Position numbers and translations under genes: made by a program
Assembly (NCBI GenBank): GCA_964428195.1
Contig: CAYRXC010000031.1
Location: forward strand, 1-9,933
DNA from: JAAYGD01 sp964428195
GTDB lineage: Bacteria; Bacillota_I; Bacilli_A; RF39; UBA660
DNA length: 9,933 nt
Direction: 5' to 3'
Shown here: positions 3,848-9,933 of the stretch, in pieces
Numbering within the stretch: the first letter of the stretch is position 1
Layout of the letters: every line of letters begins with the position of its first letter
The notes under the pieces: model-generated
The model's database searches: none
What the model saw: only the letters and a program-made list of their open reading frames with translations
Told to the model about the DNA's origin: nothing

Positions 3848-6715
3848 ATGAATTATGTTCCTTTATATGTTAAAACAAGTTATTCTTTGTTATCATCTTT
3901 ATGTGATATTAAGAAACTTATTGAACGCTCAAAAGAACTCAATATTAAAGCTTTAGCGATAACTGATGATAATATGTTTGGAACTCTAGAATTCTATAAG
4001 GAATGCCTTAAAAACGATATAAAACCTATAATTGGTATTAGTATTAATTTTAAAGATCAATTAGTATTGTTGTATGCTAAAAATTATAAAGGTTATCAAA
4101 ACTTAACTAAGCTTATTTATTTGAAACAAAAAAAAGAAATTGAACTATCAGATTTAAAAGAATTAAGCAATAATGTATTATGTATAGTTGATAGTAGTGA
4201 AATGTATAATGAATTAAGCAAAATATATGTCAATATTTATTTAGGATATAATAATGATTATGAAGAAAAGAAGGTAATTACAAGTAATTTAGTATTTATT
4301 AATCAAGTTTTGTCTTTAAGAAAAGAAGACGTTAAATATTTAAAATATTTGTATCTTATAAAAGATGGGAAGAAAATAGATAGTATTAATGATTATGTTG
4401 TTGAAGAGAATTGCTATTTAGAATATAACAACCAAAAAGAAGATAAAACTGATGATATAGTAGATATGTTAAATATTGAATTCAAATACAACAAAGAATT
4501 ATTTCCTACTTATTTAAAAGATATTGATTCTAAGGAATATTTATTTGAATTATCTAAAAAGGGATTAATTAAAAGATTTGGTACAAAAGTTAAAAAGATT
4601 TATTATGATAGATTGATGTATGAGTTAGAAGTAATAGATAGCATGGATTTTAATGATTGCTTTTTAATTGTTTGGGATTATGTTAAATATGCTAGAAATA
4701 ATAATATTTTGATTGGACCTGGAAGAGGTAGTGCTGCTTGTTCTTTAGTTTCATATTGTTTAGGTATTACTGAAGTAGATCCAATAAAATATGATTTAGT
4801 TTTTGAAAGATTTTTAAACAAAGAAAGAATTAGTATGCCTGATATTGATATAGATTTTGAATCTAATAATAGGGATAAAGTAATAGAATATGTTATAGAT
4901 AAATATTCAAATATAAAAACAGTCCCTATAATTACTTTTTCTACATTATCTGGAAAACAAATACTGAGAGATATTGGAAGAATAATGGAAATAGATACTA
5001 AAAAGATAGATCTATTATCTAAACTAATAACAAAAAATGATTTGAACTATTCATATAGTAATAACAAAGAATTTAAAGGATACATTGAATTAAATAATTA
5101 TGAGGATTATGTTGAAGTATGTTTAAAATTAGAAGGATTAAAAAGACAAATATCTTTGCATGCAGCAGGATTAATATTTTCTAATTTAGAATTAGATTCA
5201 TATATTCCTCTTCAAAAATATAATGATATATATATCAGTGGCTATTCAATGGAGCATTTAGAAGAGTTAGGATTACTTAAAATGGATTTGCTAGGTATTA
5301 AAGATTTAACTTTAATAGATAAAATATTAAAGAGTATAGATATTAAATTTAGTGAAATACCTATGGATGATATGAAGTCTATAATGATATTTCAAAATGC
5401 ATATACCGATGGAATATTTCAATTTGAATCTGAAGGTATGAAAAACTTTTTGAAGAAATTAAAACCTGATAATTTTAATGATATAGTTGCCGCAATAGCG
5501 TTATTTAGACCTGGTCCTTCATCTAATATAGATAGTTATATTAGAAGAAAACAAGGGAAAGAAAAAATTGATTATTTGCATGAAGATTTAGTGGAAATTT
5601 TATCTCCTACTTATGGAATAATAATATATCAAGAACAAATAATGAAAATAGCTAACAAGATTGCGGGATATTCATTAGGAGAAGCTGATGTATTAAGAAG
5701 AGCTATAAGTAAAAAGAAAAAGGAAATACTAGAAAAAGAAGAAAAAAAATTTATTGAAAGATCTATTGAGGAAGGATACGAAAAAGATATTGCCAAGACA
5801 ATATATGATTTTATATATAGATTTGCAGATTATGGATTTAATAAGGCTCATTCAGTGGGGTATTCTATTATGGCTTATAGAATGGCATATTTGAAAGCTA
5901 ATTATTCACTAATATATATGTCTGAATTGTTAAACAGTGTTTTAGGACAAGAAGAAAAAACGAGAAAATATATAGAAGAATGTAAAAAGATGAACATTAA
6001 AATAAGAAAACCTAATATAAATGAAAGTTGTTGTAATTATATTGTTAAAGATGGCGTTATTGTATACTCTTTAGTATCTATAAAAAATATGGGATCTACC
6101 TTATGCAAACAAATTATCGAAGAAAGAAATAAAGGGTTATATGAGGATTATTTTGATTTTGTTGCAAGAAATCAAAGCATATTGAATAAGAAGATATTAG
6201 AAAGCTTAATAGATTCTGGTTCGCTTGATTCTTTTGGTTATAATCATAACACTTTGTATAGTAATATTGAAAATGCCTTGAATTATGGAGAATTATATAA
6301 AAATTTAGGAAATCTTGAAAAACCTTTGATAAAAATATATGACGAATATAGTAGGGAAGATTTATCAAAAAAAGAAATAAATGCTTTAGGAATCTATCTA
6401 TCTAATCATCCGGCATCAACATATAAATCTAAGTTTGAAAATATAATAGATTCTACAAATATTAAGGAATACTTTGATAAAGAGATAAATTTAATTTTAG
6501 TTATTGATTATATAAAAGAAATTGATACTAAGAACAACAAGAAGATGGCATTTTTTAAGTGTAGTGATGAATTTGGAAGTGTTGATTTAGTGGTATTTCC
6601 AAATGTATTTGAAAACATTGCTATAACTAAAGATATGATAATATATGTAAAGGGAAGAGTAGAAAGAAACATTTCTAAGTATCAAGTAGTTGTATCTGAT
6701 TTGAAAATATTATAA
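3848..6715 (+). CDS. dnaE: DNA polymerase III subunit alpha, DnaE type
   Basis: The 955-residue product is a C-family replicative polymerase. In Bacilli, DnaE extends RNA primers alongside PolC. Residues 1-190 are the PHP domain. The palm follows with GPGRGSAA (290-297) and PDIDIDF (331-337, catalytic Asp332 and Asp334); the third carboxylate is Asp480 in KMDLLG. Fingers-region motifs FQFESEGM, ALFRPGP, YQEQIMKIA and YGFNKAHSVGYS lie at 524-677. The helix-hairpin-helix region is about 740-795 and the OB fold about 883-955. The length is short against roughly 1,100 for typical Firmicutes DnaE. The PHP metal ligands are eroded: the HxH motif is YVK (7-9) and TDH is TDD (39-41), so exonuclease activity is unlikely. 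I see no QxxLF clamp-binding motif between the HhH and OB regions. The GTG at 3833 would add five residues but belongs to the SD region (AAGGTGAT), so ATG 3848 is chosen. Confidence 0.97.
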   Translation: MNYVPLYVKTSYSLLSSLCDIKKLIERSKELNIKALAITDDNMFGTLEFYKECLKNDIKPIIGISINFKDQLVLLYAKNYKGYQNLTKLIYLKQKKEIELSDLKELSNNVLCIVDSSEMYNELSKIYVNIYLGYNNDYEEKKVITSNLVFINQVLSLRKEDVKYLKYLYLIKDGKKIDSINDYVVEENCYLEYNNQKEDKTDDIVDMLNIEFKYNKELFPTYLKDIDSKEYLFELSKKGLIKRFGTKVKKIYYDRLMYELEVIDSMDFNDCFLIVWDYVKYARNNNILIGPGRGSAACSLVSYCLGITEVDPIKYDLVFERFLNKERISMPDIDIDFESNNRDKVIEYVIDKYSNIKTVPIITFSTLSGKQILRDIGRIMEIDTKKIDLLSKLITKNDLNYSYSNNKEFKGYIELNNYEDYVEVCLKLEGLKRQISLHAAGLIFSNLELDSYIPLQKYNDIYISGYSMEHLEELGLLKMDLLGIKDLTLIDKILKSIDIKFSEIPMDDMKSIMIFQNAYTDGIFQFESEGMKNFLKKLKPDNFNDIVAAIALFRPGPSSNIDSYIRRKQGKEKIDYLHEDLVEILSPTYGIIIYQEQIMKIANKIAGYSLGEADVLRRAISKKKKEILEKEEKKFIERSIEEGYEKDIAKTIYDFIYRFADYGFNKAHSVGYSIMAYRMAYLKANYSLIYMSELLNSVLGQEEKTRKYIEECKKMNIKIRKPNINESCCNYIVKDGVIVYSLVSIKNMGSTLCKQIIEERNKGLYEDYFDFVARNQSILNKKILESLIDSGSLDSFGYNHNTLYSNIENALNYGELYKNLGNLEKPLIKIYDEYSREDLSKKEINALGIYLSNHPASTYKSKFENIIDSTNIKEYFDKEINLILVIDYIKEIDTKNNKKMAFFKCSDEFGSVDLVVFPNVFENIAITKDMIIYVKGRVERNISKYQVVVSDLKIL

Positions 6716-6729
6716 AATAATGCTATAAT
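6701..6729 (+). promoter_or_regulatory. promoter of the LysM-G5-M23 gene, -35 inside dnaE
   Basis: -35 TTGAAA (6701-6706), a 17-bp spacer ending in TGC, and a perfect -10 TATAAT (6724-6729). The -35 lies in the last codons of dnaE and the -10 starts 9 nt after its stop codon. The predicted start near 6736 gives a 17-nt leader before ATG 6753. No terminator separates dnaE from the next gene, so read-through also seems possible. Confidence 0.75.
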
Positions 6730-6752
6730 TTCAAAATAGATGAGAGGTTATT

Positions 6753-8240
6753 ATGAACGTTAAACAGAAAATAACTAGTATTGTTATTTCAATGATATTT
6801 TCTTTGTTGGTGATTGTTCCATATTTTGAAAACAATAAATATGTTAAGGAACAACCTTCAAAGTTATATAAAGTATATTTGGATGGAAAAGAGATAGGAA
6901 TTATATCTTCAAAAGATAAATTCAATAACTACATAAATAAAGACCAAAAAGAATTAATAGAAAAATTAGAAGTAGATAAAGTATATGCTCCTAATAATTT
7001 GAACATTGAAGATTATATTGGCTATGCTGATAATATATCCGATGAAAAAGAGATATATGAACAAATAAAAGAAGAAAATCCTTTTACAATAAAAGGATCT
7101 GTTATTACTATTACAAAACCAAAAGAAGAAGGTGGTTTTGATACACAAGTAATAAATGTTTTAAGGGAAGAAGATTATATTAAAGCTTTAGAAAATACTA
7201 TAAAAACATTTATTAATGAAAATGAATATAATGTTTTCTTTGATGGAAATGAATTTACTAATTTTGAAATGGGTAGCACTGTTGAAGATATATATATACA
7301 AGAAGAATCAATGGGAAATGTTACAATAAAAAGAGATGTATTTATATCTACAGATGAGACTATATTTACCGATGAAAAAACACTAACCCATTATTTGCTT
7401 TTTGGAACTACTGAAGAACAAGACAAATACACTGTAAAAAAAGGCGAAACAATAGAGAATATAGCATTTAATAATAAACTTGGAACAAAAGAGTTTTTAA
7501 TTATAAATCCAGAATTAACAAGTGAGACAAATTTATTATATGAAGGGCAAGAGGTAAACATTGCTCAACTTTCTTCAATTGTAAATGTAATCAAAGAAGA
7601 AGAGAAAATAGAAGAAGTTGTTACAAGATTTACAACAGAAACTCAATATGATTCTACTAAGCCTTATGGATATTATTTTGTTAAAGCTGAAGGAGAAAAT
7701 GGATTAGAGAGATTGACAAAAAGAATACAATATAAAAATGGTGTTGTTTACGATGCTGAAATAGTAGAAACCGAAGTAATTAAATCTGCAAGCAATAGAA
7801 TTGAAGTAAGGGGAGCAAAAATTATGGATGGTCCAATTATTATTGCTGATGCAGGAAATTGGGCTTGGCCAACAATGCCTGCTCATGCTATTACTACTTA
7901 TTATGAATGGAGATGGGGATCTTTCCATGCTGCAATAGATATAATTACATTTCCATCATTAGGATCTCCAATTTATGCTGCAAATTCAGGAAATGTTATC
8001 GAAGTATCTGGTGGAGGGTATAATGGGGGAAGAGGAGCATATGCAATCATAGACCATAACAATGGTTATAAGACAGAGTATCTTCACCTTAATACTGTAT
8101 TAGTTACAAAAGGTCAATCTATCGAAAAAGGACAAAAAATAGGAACTATGGGTAACACCGGAAGATCAACAGGACCTCATCTTCACTTTGCGGTAATATA
8201 TAATGGAAGGCCGATAAATCCATTACAATTGTATAGATAA
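6753..8240 (+). CDS. M23 family peptidoglycan endopeptidase with LysM and G5 domains
   Basis: The 495-residue product is an exported or membrane-anchored cell-wall hydrolase. A hydrophobic segment (8-23) follows a short basic start without a clear cleavage site. Residues 35-215 are a Firmicutes-type exterior region that I cannot name. LysM, a peptidoglycan-binding module, follows at about 225-273 (YTVKKGETIENIA...NPEL...LLYEGQEVNI), and G5 at about 287-356. The catalytic M23 domain is at about 388-492. Zn ligands are His392 and Asp396 (in FHAAIDI) and His478 (second His of GPHLHF). His445 (YLHL) and His476 complete the active site, so it should cleave peptide cross-links. The motif usually written HxGxD has Ala-Ala before Ile here (HAAID). 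The SD is GAGAGG (6742-6747). Transcription starts in the 3' end of dnaE, and a second M23 gene lies 70 bp downstream. The domain calls are firm; the biological timing is unknown. Confidence 0.95.
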   Translation: MNVKQKITSIVISMIFSLLVIVPYFENNKYVKEQPSKLYKVYLDGKEIGIISSKDKFNNYINKDQKELIEKLEVDKVYAPNNLNIEDYIGYADNISDEKEIYEQIKEENPFTIKGSVITITKPKEEGGFDTQVINVLREEDYIKALENTIKTFINENEYNVFFDGNEFTNFEMGSTVEDIYIQEESMGNVTIKRDVFISTDETIFTDEKTLTHYLLFGTTEEQDKYTVKKGETIENIAFNNKLGTKEFLIINPELTSETNLLYEGQEVNIAQLSSIVNVIKEEEKIEEVVTRFTTETQYDSTKPYGYYFVKAEGENGLERLTKRIQYKNGVVYDAEIVETEVIKSASNRIEVRGAKIMDGPIIIADAGNWAWPTMPAHAITTYYEWRWGSFHAAIDIITFPSLGSPIYAANSGNVIEVSGGGYNGGRGAYAIIDHNNGYKTEYLHLNTVLVTKGQSIEKGQKIGTMGNTGRSTGPHLHFAVIYNGRPINPLQLYR

Positions 8241-8259
8241 AATGTAAACATTATTATAA

Positions 8260-8277
8260 ACAATTAATAATAATTGT
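8260..8277. repeat. inverted repeat in the promoter region of the second M23 gene
   Basis: ACAATTA-ATAA-TAATTGT is a 7-bp inverted repeat. It covers the weak -35 (8264-8269, TTAATA) that lies 17 bp before the -10 at 8287. Flanking AACATT and AATGTT (8246-8251 and 8282-8287) also mirror each other. No U-tract follows, so it is not a terminator. It could be an operator, but AT-rich DNA makes such repeats common. Confidence 0.4.
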
Positions 8278-8283
8278 AATAAA

Positions 8284-8292
8284 TGTTATAAT
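8284..8292 (+). promoter_or_regulatory. extended -10 promoter of the PcsB/CwlO-like gene
   Basis: TGTTATAAT is a perfect -10 with the extended TG. The predicted start near 8299 is only two bases before the SD AGGAGGT (8301-8307), giving a leader of about 12 nt. The -35 at 17 bp (TTAATA) is weak and lies inside an inverted repeat. Confidence 0.65.
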
Positions 8293-8310
8293 AAAAATAT
8301 AGGAGGTACT

Positions 8311-9507
8311 ATGAAGAGACTAATAGGAATTTTACTTTGTATTTTTACTATGTTTTCTTTCGTAGATACTGTTAATGCAGAAACTATTAGAAACCTAAAA
8401 AAGAAACTTGATGTATTATTAAAAGATGCTCAAAACAAAAAGGAAACAATAAATAGAACAGAACAAGAGATAAGTCAATCAAAAAGTAAGATTAACCAAA
8501 TATATAGTGATATGGAATATATTTCAAATGAGATAATTAGAATTCAAAATGAAATAGTAGAATTAGATGAAGATATAAAGAAAAAAGACAAACAAATAAA
8601 AGAATTGATTAAATCTTTTCAAACAACAACAGAAGGCTCTTTTTATATAGAATATATATTTGGAGCAGAAACAATTGAAGATTTGATATATAGATTTTCT
8701 ATAACAGAACAAATAGCAGAATATAATAATGATCTTATAGCTTTAATGGAAGAAAAGATCGAAGAGAATAAGATAAAAAATGAAGAGATGAATCAAAAGA
8801 CTAAAGAATTAGAGGAAGAACAACAAAAATTGAAAGTACAAATAATATATTTAGGAAGAGAAAAAGAAGAATTACAAGAACAAGAACAATCTATAGAAGA
8901 TGAAATAAAGAGTGCGCAACAAGTAATCGAAATGTATGAAAGAGCTGGTTGTGGATTGGATGAAAATTTAGACGTTTGTGCTAATAGATTATTACCACCG
9001 GATACTAGATTTTATAGACCGTTGACAAATGGAAAAGTTACTAGCGAATTTGGTAATAGATATCATCCTATCACTGGATCATATTCGTTTCACAGCGGAA
9101 TAGATTTAACTGCAGATACTAGAACTAATACAAAAATATATGCTGTTGCTAATGGAGTAGTTGCTAAGAAGTTTTATTCTCTTTGTGGAGGGAACCAATT
9201 ATTTATACATCATAATATAAATGGTAAAAAGTATACTTCGGCATATTTGCATATGTTGGTAATAAACGTTCAAGAAGGACAGTTTGTATCTAAAGATACG
9301 GTATTAGGAATGATGGGTGGAGATAATAAGAAATTAGATACTTGTTCAACAGGTGCTCATCTTCACTTATCCATAGCTTACGGATTAAGATACAAAGATT
9401 ATTGGGATTATGATACCTACAAAGCAAAATTAATTAGTCCAAGACAGGTAATAAATTTCCCTTCAGGACTATATAATCCTTGGAATGATAGAATCACAAG
9501 ATACTAA
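8311..9507 (+). CDS. PcsB/CwlO-like coiled-coil M23 peptidoglycan hydrolase
   Basis: The 398-residue secreted cell-wall hydrolase has a signal peptide at 1-23 (cleavage after VNA). A long coiled coil spans about 25-210 and is interrupted near 108-145 by SFYIEYIFGAETIEDLIYRF. That insert matches the 'SYLEVLLGAxSFxDFxxR' segment of PcsB/CwlO-type proteins, whose activity is controlled by the FtsEX ABC complex. The M23 domain is at about 235-385. GNRYHP (248-253) and HSGID (261-265) give Zn ligands His261 and Asp265, and His314 (AYLHM), His350 and His352 (GAHLHL) complete the site. Two cysteine pairs are spaced like disulfides: Cys214/Cys223 in the linker, and Cys292/Cys345 in the catalytic domain. 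The SD is strong (AGGAGGT). It lies just upstream of mraZ, consistent with a division role. FtsEX control is inferred from family resemblance; no ftsEX is in the window. Confidence 0.93.
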   Translation: MKRLIGILLCIFTMFSFVDTVNAETIRNLKKKLDVLLKDAQNKKETINRTEQEISQSKSKINQIYSDMEYISNEIIRIQNEIVELDEDIKKKDKQIKELIKSFQTTTEGSFYIEYIFGAETIEDLIYRFSITEQIAEYNNDLIALMEEKIEENKIKNEEMNQKTKELEEEQQKLKVQIIYLGREKEELQEQEQSIEDEIKSAQQVIEMYERAGCGLDENLDVCANRLLPPDTRFYRPLTNGKVTSEFGNRYHPITGSYSFHSGIDLTADTRTNTKIYAVANGVVAKKFYSLCGGNQLFIHHNINGKKYTSAYLHMLVINVQEGQFVSKDTVLGMMGGDNKKLDTCSTGAHLHLSIAYGLRYKDYWDYDTYKAKLISPRQVINFPSGLYNPWNDRITRY

Positions 9508-9551
9508 TTTACATTAGTTTACTATAAAGAAAAAATATATTAATTTAATTA

Positions 9552-9580
9552 AAAAAAACTATTTACAAGATAGTTTTTTT
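9552..9580. terminator. terminator after the PcsB/CwlO-like gene
   Basis: AAAAAAACTAT and ATAGTTTTTTT form an 11-bp stem around TTACAAG, with the U-tract built into the 3' arm. It lies 44 nt after the stop codon. It is symmetric enough to act in both directions. Its loop region carries the -35 box of the mraZ promoter. Confidence 0.75.
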
Positions 9581-9590
9581 GTTGTACTAT
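9562..9590 (+). promoter_or_regulatory. mraZ promoter
   Basis: -35 TTTACA (9562-9567), a 17-bp spacer, and -10 TACTAT (9585-9590), preceded directly by TG. The predicted start is near 9597, leaving a leader of about 38 nt that holds three of the four GTGG repeats. The -35 sits in the loop of the preceding terminator. Confidence 0.65.
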
Positions 9591-9591
9591 A

Positions 9592-9628
9592 GTGGTAGTA
9601 AGTGGAACATTGTGGTAGAAAGTGGGGG
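9592..9628 (+). promoter_or_regulatory. MraZ operator: four GTGG repeats at 10-bp spacing
   Basis: GTGG begins at 9592, 9602, 9612 and 9622, exactly 10 bp apart: (A)GTGGTAGTA, (A)GTGGAACAT, (T)GTGGTAGAA, (A)GTGGGGGAT. MraZ proteins are known to bind short G-rich direct repeats at about one helical turn upstream of their own gene. The first repeat touches the -10 box and the others lie at and after the start of transcription, so binding should repress mraZ and the dcw genes behind it. The fourth repeat also supplies the SD (GGGGG, 9624-9628). Confidence 0.85.
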
Positions 9629-9634
9629 ATATAT

Positions 9635-9933
9635 ATGTTCATGGGTGAGTATCATCATAATATTGATGACAAGGGACGTATTATTATTCCTTCTAAGTTC
9701 AGATATGATTTGGGCGAAAAATTCATTATTACTAGAGGAATAGATAAATGTATATTTGTTTATCCCAATAGTGAATGGATTAAATTGATATCTAACTTAA
9801 ATGAACTATCTTTTACAAGAAAAGATGTACGATCATTTCAAAGATTCTTTCTATCCGGTGCCACTGAATGTGAATTCGACAAACAAGGTCGAATCAATAT
9901 TACCTCTCCACTTGCGGATTACGCCGATTTAAC
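9635..9933 (+). CDS. mraZ: transcriptional regulator MraZ (partial, cut by window end)
   Basis: The first 99 codons of an AbrB-like (SpoVT-AbrB/MraZ) DNA-binding protein that normally has about 140 residues. Two copies of the MraZ domain are visible. The first is MFMGEYHHNIDDKGRIIIPSKF (1-22) with its DxKGR signature. The second begins at SGATECEFDKQGRINI (74-89) with the matching DKQGR. The stretches FIITRGIDKCIFVYP (30-44) and DVRSFQRFF (64-72) are also typical. MraZ assembles into a ring that binds its own promoter repeats, present here at 9592-9628. The ATG at 9635 is chosen because it gives the conserved MFMGEY start and has a G-rich SD 6 nt upstream. The gene usually begins the dcw cluster (rsmH, ftsL and penicillin-binding and Mur genes), expected beyond the window. 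Confidence 0.97.
   Translation, partial: MFMGEYHHNIDDKGRIIIPSKFRYDLGEKFIITRGIDKCIFVYPNSEWIKLISNLNELSFTRKDVRSFQRFFLSGATECEFDKQGRINITSPLADYADL

Noticed and set aside
6114..7148. leftward open frames within dnaE and the LysM-G5-M23 gene
   Set aside because: All lie antisense to well-supported genes and show no SD, promoter or recognisable motif.
7704..7928. leftward 74-codon open frame
   Set aside because: It is antisense to the G5/M23 region of a clear gene; it is composition-driven.
8246..8287. Hairpin after the LysM-G5-M23 gene read as a terminator
   Set aside because: The stem is interrupted and no T-run follows; it overlaps promoter elements instead.

Overview
This is a very AT-rich window, most likely chromosomal DNA of a low-GC Bacillota (Firmicutes) lineage. 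The evidence is A/T-ending codons, Gram-positive style Shine-Dalgarno (SD) sites, two secreted M23 peptidoglycan hydrolases, a Bacilli-type short DnaE, and mraZ, which normally opens the division and cell-wall (dcw) cluster. Tryptophan is encoded by TGG and no gene needs TGA as sense, so the standard bacterial code applies despite a Mollicutes-like composition. An uncultured, small-genome relative of Erysipelotrichales/RF39-type gut bacteria would fit, but the sequence alone does not fix the taxon.

Layout. 22-150: a stand-alone tRNA-Thr(GGU) with its own extended -10 promoter and terminator. 153-1701: a lipoprotein gene and a gene for a nucleoside-2-deoxyribosyltransferase-like protein that seems to hold two related half-domains. 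Both run rightward into a bidirectional terminator. 1684-2840, leftward: a membrane-anchored hypothetical gene overlapping an FMN-dependent NAD(P)H reductase gene by ATGA. 2859-2876: a perfect 18-bp palindrome made of two opposed extended -10 boxes, driving the leftward pair and a rightward gene for an HNH-like protein (2909-3553). 3574-3744, leftward: a 56-codon rpmB (ribosomal protein bL28), easily missed because it is short. Its promoter abuts, -35 to -35, the rightward promoter of dnaE (3848-6715). 6753-9507: two different M23 metallopeptidases, one with LysM and G5 domains and one PcsB/CwlO-like with a coiled coil. 9552-9933: a terminator whose loop carries the -35 box of the next promoter, an operator of four GTGG repeats at exact 10-bp spacing, and the first 99 codons of mraZ.

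How it fits together. The right half is a replication and cell-envelope neighbourhood: a replicative polymerase, two peptidoglycan-remodelling enzymes and the start of the dcw cluster, with mraZ apparently autoregulated. The left half is a loosely connected set of small accessory genes of uncertain role. No defence island, CRISPR array, insertion sequence or prophage is evident. The most distinctive feature is the compact promoter design: TGNTATAAT-type boxes recur, leaders are often only about 12-20 nt, and divergent promoters share or abut elements. No stretch longer than 300 bases lacks a gene. Two upstream GTG codons are better read as parts of SD sites, so the starts of dnaE and of the leftward hypothetical gene are placed at the following ATG.
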